Positions 25,243 to 35,000 of a DNA stretch of 64,000 nt are shown piece after piece. Within the stretch, counting starts at the first letter, position 1, and every line of letters begins with the position of its first letter. A program made the translations under genes and the position numbers. Location: contig NC_021039.1 in the NCBI RefSeq assembly GCF_000210095.1, forward strand, positions 1,702,107 through 1,766,106. Reading direction: 5' to 3'. Below the pieces are notes generated by a model. That model had not been told where the DNA came from, searched no databases, and saw only the letters and a program-made list of their open reading frames with translations. The DNA is from Ruminococcus champanellensis 18P13 = JCM 17042 (GTDB taxonomy: Bacteria > Bacillota > Clostridia > Oscillospirales > Ruminococcaceae).

Positions 25243-27096
25243 ATGTCTGAGAACAGATTGTGCTATGGATGCATGGAAGTGAAAGGAGAACAGGTTGTCT
25301 GCCCCCACTGCGGCTATCAGGACGGCACACCGTATCTGCCGGATTACATTGCGCCTGGCACCATGCTGCGGGAGCGTTATCTGATCGGCGTACTGCTGGG
25401 GCATAACGGAGAGGGCGCTACCTATCTGGCTTACGATACCGTCATCTGCTGCAAGGTTCTGATTCGTGAATATATGCCCATCGGGCTTTGTACCCGGATC
25501 AAGGGCAAGCCGATCATCAGTGTGAATTATAATAACCTTGCCCAGTACAAGGCGCTGATGGCGGAGTATACGGAGTTGAACAAGACCCTTGCCCGTATGC
25601 GCAATCTGAGTCATATCAATCCCACTCTGGATCTGTTTGCAGAGAATAATACCACCTACACCGTGTTTGAATACACGGAGGGTGTGAAGCTGCTGGATTT
25701 CCTCAAGGACAATGCAGGAGAGCTGAGCTGGAATCAGGCGAAAAAAATGTTCCCGCCTCTGTTCACCACCCTGAGCCTGGTACATAACGCAGGCATTGTG
25801 CATCGGGGCATCAGTCCGGAAACCATTTATGTCACTGAGAAAGGCAATCTGCAGCTTTCTGCGTTCTGTATCTCCTCTGTGCGCACCGCCAATACCGAGT
25901 TGAAGACGGAGCTGTTTCCGGGCTATGCGGCACCGGAGCAGTACAGTGCCAGCGGCAGGCAGGGGACATGGACGGATGTATACGGCATCTGTGCGGTGCT
26001 GTACCGGATCCTGACCGGCTGCATGCCTACGGAGGCTCCCAGTCGGCTGGACAATGACAATCTTTGCGCTCCCCATGAGCTGAGCGGCAGCATTCCGGTG
26101 CATGTGTCCAGAGCCATTATGGATGGTCTGGCGCTGAACAGTGATGAGCGTACCCAGACCATTACCGAGCTTGTGACCCGGCTGTTTGAGGAGACGGAGG
26201 AGGAAACTGCCCAGCGTACCGCCGTGACACCGCCTCCCGTTCCCAAATATGAGCCGCAGCCGGAGCCGGAATATGAGGACGAAGAAGTATACGAAGACTA
26301 TGAGGATTACGAGGATCTGAAGGATGGCAAATCTGCGGTCAGCGCCTTTGATAAGGTGAAGGTACCTATGATCATCGGGATTCTGCTGATTACAGTGATT
26401 CTGATTGTTGCCCTGGTACTGGCAAAGGTGTTCCGGGACAGTGATTCCCAGGTGATTTCCCAGAACAGCAGCACAAGCAGTTCTCTGAGTGATATTGTCA
26501 CCGTTACCACAGAGGCTGTGACTGCCACCAAGGAGTATGACTCTGTGATGATCAATGTAGTGGGTATGGATTACAAGGCAAAGAAGGCAGATTTGGCAGA
26601 GTGGATCGAGCTGAACTGCATTGCGGAGGAGTACAGCGATGAGTATCCGGCAGGGCAGATCATCTGGCAGTCCGTAAAGGAAGGGGAGGACTTCAAGAGC
26701 GGCGATACCCTGGACGTAAAGGTAAGTCTTGGGCCGTCCAAGGTGAAGGTGCCGGAGTTCAAGGGCGTTACCCTTTCCGCCTACATTGCGGAGATCGAAA
26801 AGATCGGTATCAAGAATCATACCTCCACACCGGCTGTCAACTACAATTACGCCACCGGCGCAGTGATCAAGACCAGTGTAGAACCTGGTGAAACCATTGA
26901 CCTGACCACGGATTACAAGTTTGTGATTACCTATGCGGACAATCCGGCAGTGACCACTACAGCGCCGCCGGCTGCTACCACTGCACCGACAGCGGAAACC
27001 ACCGTTGCACCGCCGCCTGCGTCCCAGCCCGCACAACCCGGCAGCAATCCGGGAGATGGGGGACAGGATTTGCCCGGCATTGAAGAGGCGGATTGA
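25243..27096 (+). CDS. Membrane pseudokinase with zinc ribbon and two PASTA domains
   Basis: The protein runs: zinc ribbon (C7, C10, C20, C23), kinase-like domain (about 42-325), acidic Tyr-rich linker, one membrane helix (about 373-395), two PASTA domains (about 434-500 and 502-565), and a Thr/Pro-rich tail. PASTA kinases sense cell-wall fragments and control growth. Here the kinase motifs are degraded: HRD reads H187-R-G189, the Asn of the catalytic loop is T194, and DFG reads A207-F-C. The glycine loop (GHNGEGA) remains. It should therefore be catalytically dead or very weak and act as a wall-binding scaffold. AAAGGAGAA precedes the ATG. Confidence 0.88.
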   Translation: MSENRLCYGCMEVKGEQVVCPHCGYQDGTPYLPDYIAPGTMLRERYLIGVLLGHNGEGATYLAYDTVICCKVLIREYMPIGLCTRIKGKPIISVNYNNLAQYKALMAEYTELNKTLARMRNLSHINPTLDLFAENNTTYTVFEYTEGVKLLDFLKDNAGELSWNQAKKMFPPLFTTLSLVHNAGIVHRGISPETIYVTEKGNLQLSAFCISSVRTANTELKTELFPGYAAPEQYSASGRQGTWTDVYGICAVLYRILTGCMPTEAPSRLDNDNLCAPHELSGSIPVHVSRAIMDGLALNSDERTQTITELVTRLFEETEEETAQRTAVTPPPVPKYEPQPEPEYEDEEVYEDYEDYEDLKDGKSAVSAFDKVKVPMIIGILLITVILIVALVLAKVFRDSDSQVISQNSSTSSSLSDIVTVTTEAVTATKEYDSVMINVVGMDYKAKKADLAEWIELNCIAEEYSDEYPAGQIIWQSVKEGEDFKSGDTLDVKVSLGPSKVKVPEFKGVTLSAYIAEIEKIGIKNHTSTPAVNYNYATGAVIKTSVEPGETIDLTTDYKFVITYADNPAVTTTAPPAATTAPTAETTVAPPPASQPAQPGSNPGDGGQDLPGIEEAD

Positions 27097-27116
27097 TTCT
27101 GAACAAAATCACAGTA

Positions 27117-27149
27117 AGAGCGCTGATCTTCGGATTGGCGCTCTTTTTG
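27117..27149 (+). terminator. Terminator between the pseudokinase and the SNF transporter
   Basis: AGAGCGC pairs with GCGCTCT across a 13-base loop region containing TCTTCGGA, followed by five T. It sits between two convergent genes. Confidence 0.78.
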
Positions 27150-27151
27150 CG

Positions 27152-28483
27152 TCAGAACAGGGAAACGAAAAAGATCACAAGGATCATAGCCGGCGCCATC
27201 CATCTGAGGATCCACCGGAGGATACTGGGAAAGCGTACTGGGTAGGTGCCGTTTGAGGAAATCTCCTGCAGTAGCTTCGGGAAGCCCCAGATCCGGCTTG
27301 CCAGGATGCACAGGAAAAAGCCGCCGATGGGCATCAGCACATTGTCCGACAGGAATACCATCAGATCAAACAAGGACATGCCGAACAGGGTAAAGTCGCT
27401 CCATACTCCCATGGAAAGGGAATTTGCCACGCCGATGAGGGCAAAGCACAGAGTGGCAAGACCGGAAGCGGAGATCCGGTGCCAATGCAGACGATCAATA
27501 AAAAAGGCGGCGATGCTTTCCAACAGGGAAATGGCGGAGGTGACGGCGGCGATGAACACCAGAACGAAAAATGCAATGGCAAGCCACCTGCCCCCGGTCA
27601 TGTGGTCAAACACATAGGGCAGAGAACGAAACAGCAGTCCCGATCCGGCGGAAGGCTCTAGCCCAAAGGAGAAGACGCAGGGTAGAATGGCGATGCCTGC
27701 AAGCAGGGCGATGATGAGATCAAACAAGGGGATCATGACTGCATTTTTTTGCAGATTCGCCTGCTTGTCCAGATAACTGCCGTAGGTGATGAGAGTCCCC
27801 ATGCCGATGCTGAGACTGAAAAATACCTGCCCCATTGCCTGCACCAGAATCGTACCGAGGTCGGAAAAGCTTTGAATGTGGGAAAAGTCCGGCAGGAACA
27901 GAAATCGCAGTCCCTGTGCGGCACCGGGCAGAGTCAGGGCATAGCCGCCGATGCCGATCAGGGTGATCAGCAGCACCGGCAGAAAGATTTTGCTGATCCG
28001 TTCGATGCCCTTGGACACGCCGAATGCTACGATCCCAAAGCAGCATGCGGCAAACAACAGATGCCACAGCACCGGCTCCAGAGGCTTGGTGATAAAGCCG
28101 GTGTAATAGGTATCCGCATCCCCAAGGCTGCTGTGTCGGAGATAGGCAAATAGATATTTCAGCACCCAGCCGCCGATGACGCTGTAATAGGACAGGATCA
28201 CAAAGGCGCCTACTACCCCTGCCGCCCCTACAAAGCCCCAGCGTGGGTGGATGGCTTTGCAGGCATCGATGGCATTGAGCCTGGTGGCACGCCCCACAGC
28301 CATTTCTGTCAGCAGCAGAGGCGCGCCCAGCAGGATCAGCAGGATCAGATAGAGGATCAGAAAGATGGCACCTCCGTTGCTGCCTGCAACATATGGAAAC
28401 TTCCAGAGGTTTCCTAATCCGATGGCTGAGCCGGCTGCGGCAAGCAGAAAGCCCATATTTGAGGACCATTGTTCACGTTTCAT
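27152..28483 (-). CDS. Sodium-dependent transporter of the SNF (NSS) family
   Basis: The 443-residue protein opens with WSSNMGFLLAAAGSAIGLGNLWKFPYVAG (first helix, sodium site GSAIGLGN), the hallmark of bacterial neurotransmitter:sodium symporters such as MhsT and LeuT. About eleven hydrophobic helices follow. It should import an amino acid with Na+; the substrate cannot be told. AAAAGGAG lies about 12 bases upstream of the ATG on the minus strand. It converges with the pseudokinase gene, with a hairpin between them, and diverges from the helicase. Confidence 0.92.
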   Translation of the reverse strand: MKREQWSSNMGFLLAAAGSAIGLGNLWKFPYVAGSNGGAIFLILYLILLILLGAPLLLTEMAVGRATRLNAIDACKAIHPRWGFVGAAGVVGAFVILSYYSVIGGWVLKYLFAYLRHSSLGDADTYYTGFITKPLEPVLWHLLFAACCFGIVAFGVSKGIERISKIFLPVLLITLIGIGGYALTLPGAAQGLRFLFLPDFSHIQSFSDLGTILVQAMGQVFFSLSIGMGTLITYGSYLDKQANLQKNAVMIPLFDLIIALLAGIAILPCVFSFGLEPSAGSGLLFRSLPYVFDHMTGGRWLAIAFFVLVFIAAVTSAISLLESIAAFFIDRLHWHRISASGLATLCFALIGVANSLSMGVWSDFTLFGMSLFDLMVFLSDNVLMPIGGFFLCILASRIWGFPKLLQEISSNGTYPVRFPSILRWILRWMAPAMILVIFFVSLF

Positions 28484-28610
28484 AGGTTGTTGCGACTCCT
28501 TTTCTGTGATGCCGCAGGAAGGCAGATGAGATGCTCTGCTACATTCTGCGTGGTATGCAGATAGTATGTGAAAAAAGTTGAGGAATTATAAACAAAAATC
28601 AAAATGGGGC

Positions 28611-28639
28611 TTTTCACAGTCAGCAAAATGTGCTATAAT
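28611..28639 (+). promoter_or_regulatory. Promoter of the UvrD/PcrA-type helicase
   Basis: TTTTCA (28611-28616), 17-base spacer, TATAAT (28634-28639), about 70 bases before the start codon. Confidence 0.65.
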
Positions 28640-28708
28640 TAAAGGCATGCATTGAGAGGAGAAGACTCAAGGCAGTTTTTGAGAGTTTTGAGGAGTTGTT
28701 TGATATCT

Positions 28709-31054
28709 ATGAGATCCTATGATGAACTAAAGCGGTCAGCATTGGAGCGTTTTTTCGGCAAGATGAACCCAATGCAGCAGGAAGCGGTTTTTGCAGTCAA
28801 CGGACCGGTTCTGGTGCTTGCGGGGGCGGGCAGCGGCAAAACAACCGTTATTGTCAACCGAATCGCCAATATGGTTTACTTCGGAAATGCCTATCACGAA
28901 AGTGGGCGGACGGTTTCTCAGGAGGATCTGGATTTTTTACAGGGCTATGTGGATGGTAGGGAAACAGATATTGACCGGCTGCGGGATGTGATTGCATCTG
29001 CGCCTATCCGGCCATGGAATATTCTTGCCATCACCTTTACAAATAAGGCGGCAGGGGAACTGAAATCCCGGTTGGAAGCTATGCTTGGGGAGCAGGGGCG
29101 GGATGTACATGCGGCGACCTTTCATTCCGCATGCGTGCGGATCCTGCGGCAGGAGATCGAACGGCTGGGGTATGACCGAAGCTTTACCATTTACGATTCT
29201 GACGACAGCCAGCGTATCATCAAGGGCTGCCTGTCCGATATGAACATATCCGAAAAGCAGTTCCCCCCCAAGTCCATTCTGGGAGAGATCAGTCGTGCCA
29301 AGGACAAGCTCCTGGATCCCGACCAGTTGGAGGCACAGGCATCCGGGGATTACCGGCGGCTTGCCATTGCAAAGATCTACCGGGAGTATCAAAACCGATT
29401 GAAGAAATCCAATGCGGTGGATTTTGATGATATCATCCGCCTCACCGTGCAGATCTTTTCAGAATTCCCGGATGCACTGGAAAAGTACCGCAGTAAGTAT
29501 AAGTATATTCTGGTGGATGAGTATCAGGACACCAACCAGGCGCAATTCCGGCTGGTGAGCCTGCTGTCCGCTGCCCATCAGAACCTGTGCGTGGTGGGAG
29601 ATGATGACCAGAGCATCTACAAATTCCGGGGTGCTACCATTGAAAATATCCTGAATTTTGAGGAGCAGTTTACCGGCAGTAAGGTGATCCGGCTGGAGCA
29701 GAACTACCGTTCCACCGGTACGATCCTGGATGCGGCAAACTCGGTGATCCGGCACAACCGTTCCCGGAAGGAAAAGAAGCTGTGGACCCAGGGGGACAAG
29801 GGCAGCAAGATCTACTGGTACCGTGCCATGAACGAAATGGACGAGGCGAAATTTGTGGCACAGACCATTCTGGAGCATGTGCAGCAGGGGAGTACCTACA
29901 GCAGCCATGCGGTACTGTACCGGATGAATGCCCAGTCCAATATGCTGGAGCGTGCCTTTGTGCAGAGCGGTGTGCCCTACCGGGTATACGGGGGCATGCG
30001 GTTCTTTGACCGGAAGGAAATCAAGGATATTACCGCATATTTAAGCGTCATTGACAACAGCAATGATATGCTCCGGTTCCGCCGGATCATCAACGAGCCC
30101 AAGCGGGGCATCGGGGACGCCACCCTGTCCATGCTGGACGATATCACCCGGGATCTGGGGCTGTCCCCCATGGAGGTGCTGCGGAACGCAGGGGATTATC
30201 CGGTTCTGTCGAAAAAAGCAGCAAGCCTGCGCAGTGTGGCGAAAATGTTTGATGCTTTGACAGAAGCGGCGGAAACACTGCCTTTGGATGAATTCTTTGA
30301 TCTGTTGCTGGAGAAAACCGGCTATAAGGCGATGCTGACCGCAATGGGGGATGAGGGCGTTACCAAGCTGGAAAACGTGGAGGAGTTGAAATCCACTCTG
30401 CTGACCTATATGGAAGGGGCAGAGGAGCCTACGCTCAGCGGCTTTTTGGAGGAAATCTCCCTGTACACGGATCAGGATCGGAACGAGGAAGCGGACGATG
30501 CGGTGACTCTGATGACCATCCACTCTGCCAAGGGTCTGGAGTATGATACCGTGTTCCTGATCGGTATGGAGGATGGGATCTTCCCCGGCGTGCGGAGCAT
30601 GGAAAGCGAAGAATCCCTGGAGGAGGAACGGCGGCTGGCGTATGTTGCCATCACCCGTGCCAAGCGGCAGTTGTATCTGGTCAGTGCGGCGCAGCGTATG
30701 CTGTTCGGTACCACCAACCGGAATCTCACCTCCCGGTTCCTCAAGGAGATCGACCCGGAATTGATCGAAAAGCACGACAATACGGTTTCCGCACGGAATG
30801 TGAAGGAACCGGCGGTCACTGCCGTGCATTCTATTTCCCTGCAGCAACAGCTTGCCAAGCAAAAATCCCAGGCAGGCACCGGAGAGCAGAGCGTCCATTA
30901 CGCCCAGGGGGATCGGATCCACCACAACATTTTCGGGGATGGTACGATTTTGACCGTGCGGGAAATGGCAAACGATGCCCTGCTGGAGATTGAGTTCGAC
31001 AAGGTGGGCAAGAAAAAGCTGATGGCGAATTTCGCCAAGATCAAAAAAATATAA
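28709..31054 (+). CDS. pcrA: UvrD/PcrA-type superfamily 1 DNA helicase
   Basis: A 3'-5' ATP-dependent DNA helicase for repair and replication restart. Walker A is AGAGSGKTT (residues 38-46), followed by FTNKAAGELKSR, the DEAD-like box ILVDEYQDTN, the GDDDQSIYKFRGA motif, LEQNYRST and TIHSAKGLEYDTVFL. The length of 781 is slightly more than standard PcrA, with an acidic insertion around residues 55-100. A C-terminal KKLMANFAKIKKI segment resembles the PcrA Tudor-like tail. The ATG at 28709 is chosen; a TTG at 28652 would add 19 residues. The gene symbol is by family; a UvrD paralogue elsewhere cannot be excluded. Confidence 0.88.
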   Translation: MRSYDELKRSALERFFGKMNPMQQEAVFAVNGPVLVLAGAGSGKTTVIVNRIANMVYFGNAYHESGRTVSQEDLDFLQGYVDGRETDIDRLRDVIASAPIRPWNILAITFTNKAAGELKSRLEAMLGEQGRDVHAATFHSACVRILRQEIERLGYDRSFTIYDSDDSQRIIKGCLSDMNISEKQFPPKSILGEISRAKDKLLDPDQLEAQASGDYRRLAIAKIYREYQNRLKKSNAVDFDDIIRLTVQIFSEFPDALEKYRSKYKYILVDEYQDTNQAQFRLVSLLSAAHQNLCVVGDDDQSIYKFRGATIENILNFEEQFTGSKVIRLEQNYRSTGTILDAANSVIRHNRSRKEKKLWTQGDKGSKIYWYRAMNEMDEAKFVAQTILEHVQQGSTYSSHAVLYRMNAQSNMLERAFVQSGVPYRVYGGMRFFDRKEIKDITAYLSVIDNSNDMLRFRRIINEPKRGIGDATLSMLDDITRDLGLSPMEVLRNAGDYPVLSKKAASLRSVAKMFDALTEAAETLPLDEFFDLLLEKTGYKAMLTAMGDEGVTKLENVEELKSTLLTYMEGAEEPTLSGFLEEISLYTDQDRNEEADDAVTLMTIHSAKGLEYDTVFLIGMEDGIFPGVRSMESEESLEEERRLAYVAITRAKRQLYLVSAAQRMLFGTTNRNLTSRFLKEIDPELIEKHDNTVSARNVKEPAVTAVHSISLQQQLAKQKSQAGTGEQSVHYAQGDRIHHNIFGDGTILTVREMANDALLEIEFDKVGKKKLMANFAKIKKI

Positions 31055-31057
31055 GGC

Positions 31058-31088
31058 AAAGGGCAGGCTTATCAAAGCCTGCCCTTTT
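31058..31088. terminator. Bidirectional terminator between helicase and AraC genes
   Basis: AAAGGGCAGGCTT pairs with AAGCCTGCCCTTT around a short ATCA loop; A runs on the left and T on the right allow use from both strands. Confidence 0.88.
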
Positions 31089-31878
31089 ATATCTTTTTCC
31101 GGAATTGGGATGGTGTGCTGCCGGTCTGCTCTTTGAACTGGCGGATAAAGTAGGATGCGCTGGCGTAACCGCACATTTCTGCGACCTTTTCAATGGGGAT
31201 TTCCGGGTTTTTCAGCAGCTCCGTTGCAAATTGGATCCGGCTGGTGATGATATCCTGGGTGACGCTTGTGCCAAATGTTTCCGAGTACAGATGCTGGAAG
31301 CGGGAACGGCTCAGCGACAGATCCGCTGCCATGTCGTCAATGTTCCAGGTGTAGCCCTGCCGCCGGAAGATGCACTCCCGGATCCACATGAGCCGCTCAC
31401 CATAGTTGGATTCGGAAAAGACCGAAACCGGTGCCAGACTTTCCAGTTGTTCATGGAGCTTATTGAGCAAAATGTGAAAATAAGCGTTTACCGTATCCAC
31501 CCGGTGGGTGTGTGCGGAGTAGAACTCGTGACACATGGTGCGCATCAGCATGGACAGTCCGGTGATATCCCCCAGGCAAACAGGCTTGTTCAGAGGAATT
31601 TCATAGTGCTTGATCAGTGCTTGTTCCTGTTCATCCGGACCGAAGTGCATCCAGTCGTCGATGTATTCCCCATGCTTCGGATCTGTCCGGTAAAATTGCG
31701 GATATTCCGATGTATATAAAATGTAGGAGCCTGCGGTTGCGTGGATCTCCTCTCCTTCGATCTGAAAGATTGCTGGTGTTTTGATCAGAAGCAGGAGCCA
31801 GTCTCCCGCACCCTGGGGTCGCTCAATGTTAAAATCCAATCCGTGACGGTGGTGATATCCCAGTTCATCCATTCGCAT
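31087..31878 (-). CDS. AraC-family transcriptional regulator
   Basis: This 263-residue protein has an N-terminal cupin-like sensing domain (HHRHGLDFNIERPQGAGDWLLLL at the start) and a C-terminal double helix-turn-helix (LSLSRSRFQHLYSETFG, then VAEMCGYASASYFIRQFKEQTG). Such regulators commonly control sugar or glycoside utilisation genes in response to a ligand. It is divergent from the GH10-GH43 gene with 203 bases between the start codons, so that gene is the obvious target. A dyad TTGACGGCGGTCAA overlaps the target's -35, which could be its site or a repressor's. Its own promoter is near consensus. Confidence 0.92.
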   Translation of the reverse strand: MRMDELGYHHRHGLDFNIERPQGAGDWLLLLIKTPAIFQIEGEEIHATAGSYILYTSEYPQFYRTDPKHGEYIDDWMHFGPDEQEQALIKHYEIPLNKPVCLGDITGLSMLMRTMCHEFYSAHTHRVDTVNAYFHILLNKLHEQLESLAPVSVFSESNYGERLMWIRECIFRRQGYTWNIDDMAADLSLSRSRFQHLYSETFGTSVTQDIITSRIQFATELLKNPEIPIEKVAEMCGYASASYFIRQFKEQTGSTPSQFRKKI

Positions 31879-31903
31879 GTTGATCCCTCCCTGTTGTCTT
31901 CAT

Positions 31904-31932
31904 ATCATAACGCAATGTTTACACTTTGTCAA
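31904..31932 (-). promoter_or_regulatory. Promoter of the AraC-family gene
   Basis: Read on the minus strand: TTGACA, 17-base spacer, TATGAT, 26 bases before the start codon. Confidence 0.8.
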
Positions 31933-31992
31933 TATCGTATTGTATTTTATAGTGTTAGCACAAAACTGAAATGATTACAGCATAAAACTTCA

Positions 31993-32021
31993 TTGACGGC
32001 GGTCAATACATTTGGTATAAT
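31993..32021 (+). promoter_or_regulatory. Promoter with overlapping dyad upstream of the GH10-GH43 gene
   Basis: TTGACG (31993-31998), 17-base spacer, TATAAT (32016-32021). The -35 is the left half of a perfect dyad TTGAC-GGCG-GTCAA (31993-32006), so a protein bound there would compete with or contact RNA polymerase. Confidence 0.78.
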
Positions 32022-32081
32022 CAATAAAAAAGATCACATATCAGAAAAGATATTGTCGAACTTCACGGGGGAGGAATATGA

Positions 32082-35000
32082 ATGAACGTTAAAAAATTTG
32101 CCGCTGGCATGACGGCAATGCTCTGTTGCGCAGGGGTTCTGTCCTATCTGCCGCCCATGCCGGCAAAGACCTATGCCACAGAGTTGGTCAGCAATGACTT
32201 TGAGGCCAACTATGACGGCTGGTACGGCAATGCGGATGCTGTCAAACTGACTGCCCAGTATGGTGTTGGCGTGGATGGTTCCCGGGGTATGCTGGTAACC
32301 GGCAGAACCAGTCTGTCAGACGGCGCAAGCTCTTCCAAGGGCCTGTACCTGGAGGGCGGCAAGGACTACAACTACAGCGTGGAGGTTTACAGTCCCACGG
32401 ATGAGGTGTTCCACTTGTCCTTGCTTTGCCTGGATGAGGAAACCGATGAGCAGACCATCGTGGAACTGGATTCCAAGGCGGTGAAGGCAGGAGAGTGGAC
32501 TACTTTGTCCGCCAACTACAAGGCACCGGAGAACAGCTATGAATTCCGGCTGACTATTACCACCGAAAGCGCCAATGACTTTGCATTTGACAATGTAAAG
32601 GTCACCGGCAAAAAGAATAACCAGACCGTGTATGCAGCAACTGCTGAAAAGGGTCTGAAGGACGAGTTTGCGGATTACTTCCGGGTGGGCAATATTCTCA
32701 ACAGCGGAACCATTAAGAATTCTGCGATCACAGCAAATATCATCAAGGATTACAACAGCATCGAGTGCGAAAACGAAACAAAGCCGGATGCTACCATGGT
32801 ACAGTCCCAGTCCAGCGGTACAAATGTAGCTGTCTCTCTCAACAGCTGTGCAGCCATTATGGACTTCTGCGTGCAGAATCAGATCGGCATGCGTGGACAC
32901 ACGCTGGTATGGCACAGTCAGAGCCCGGAGTGGGTGTTCAAGGAGGGCTTCAATGCGTCCGGTGCTTATGTCAATTCTGCAACTATGGATGCCCGGATGG
33001 AAAGCTACATCAAGAATTTATTCAATGCCATCAAGACACAGTATCCGGATCTGAATCTGTATGCATATGACGTGGCGAATGAGTGCGTCAGCGATGATTC
33101 TAATCGTACTGCTAATTACGGCGGTGCAAGAGAGCCTGGCTACGGCAACGGCAAGTCTCCCTGGGTACAGATTTATGGAAGCAACAGCTTTGTAGAAAAA
33201 GCCTTTACCTATGCAAGAAAGTATGCGCCGGAGGGCTGTGATCTGTACTACAATGATTATAACGAGTACTGGGATCACAAGCGTGACTGCATTTATAATA
33301 TGTGCAAGTCCCTGTATGAAAAGGGCTTGCTGGACGGCGTAGGCATGCAGTCCCACATCAATGCAGATGCCAGCGGCTTTTCCGGTACAGCCAACTACAT
33401 TACTGCCATGAAAAAGTATTTGTCCATCGGTTGTGATGTACAGATCACGGAGCTGGATATCTCCACCGAAAGCGGCAAGTTTACTGCCCAGCAGCAGGCG
33501 GACAAATACAAGGCGATCTTCCAGGCGGCTATGGACTGGAACAAGAATCCTTCCTCCGACGGTAGAGTGACCGCAGTGTGCATCTGGGGACCCAATGATG
33601 CAAATACCTGGATCAAATCTGAAAACACGCCCCTGCTTTATGATACCAACAATCAGCCCAAGTTGGCTTACACCACGCTGACCTCCATGATCCCCCGGTC
33701 TGAATGGGGGGATGGCACCAAGTATACCGGCGAGGTAAAGCCGGTGGAGCCGGATGCGAACGGCTGGTACTTCCACAGCACCTTTGAGGGTGATACGGAT
33801 GAGTGGGAAGGCAGAGGTGCCGCAGAGGTCATGACCAGCGGACGGACTGCCTATGCCGGCGGCGAGGCATTGCTGGTACAGAGCAGAACGGCAGCATGGA
33901 ACGGCGCAAGCCGTACGCTGAATACCCGTGCATTCCAGCCAGGCAATGCATACAGCTTCAGCGCTAATGTCATGTACTTTGACGGCGGCGATACGGACAC
34001 CTTCTTTATGAAGTTACAGTATACGGATGCCAACGGAGATACCCAGTATTCCACCGTTGCAGAGGGGCACGCCATCAAGGGACAGTGGATTCAGTTGAGC
34101 AACACCAATTACACGATCCCGGCGGATGCCTCCAATTTGCAGCTGTATATCGAGACAGCGGAAACCTCCAATAACTTCTATGTGGATGAAGCAATCGGCG
34201 CAGTGGCGGGCACTGTGATCGAGGGCGCTGGGGAAGGTAAAACCGTGATCCGGGGGGATCTGAATTTTGACGGCAAAATCAATGGCGCAGATCTGGCTCT
34301 GGAAAGACGGGGACTCATCAAGGGCTTTACAGACAATTATGCAAAGCTTGCGGCAGATGTGAACCAGGACGGTGATGTCACTGTGGCTGACGCGGTACTG
34401 ATCCAGAGCTTCCTGATCGGCAAGATCAAGGAATTCCCCATTGAAACCAAGCCCATTGATACAGTTGCTATGGAGCAGCTGTTCGCAGGGGTAACTCCTG
34501 CAACCAGCTTCAAGAAGGATGGGGAGAACAATCCTCTCTTTACCCAGCGGTTCGGTGCAGATCCTGGCTGGATGGAATACAACGGTCGGATCTACGTTTA
34601 CACCACCAATGATGCCTTTGAGTATGATTCCAACGGCAATATGAAGGAAAACAGCTATGACGTAGGCACCATTAATTGCCTGTCCTCTGCTGATCTTGTA
34701 AACTGGACGGATCACGGCGCAATCCCGGTTGCCGGGAAAAACGGCAGAACCACCAATGGCGCTGCCAAGTGGGCATCCTGCTCCTGGGCACCGGATGCAT
34801 GCCACAAGACCATCAACGGCAAGGAAAAGTTCTTCCTCTACTTTGCGAACAATGGTTCCGGCATCGGTGTTCTGACAGCGGATTCTCCTACGGGTCCCTG
34901 GACAGATCCCATTGGCAAGGAACTGATCTCCAGAAGCACCCCCAACTGCGGCAATGTGACCTGGCTCTTTGATCCGGCTGTATATGTGGACGAGGAAACC

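Noticed and set aside
28652-28708. Earlier TTG start of the helicase adding 19 residues
   Set aside because: No good ribosome-binding site before it, and PcrA-type proteins usually start close to the ATG at 28709.
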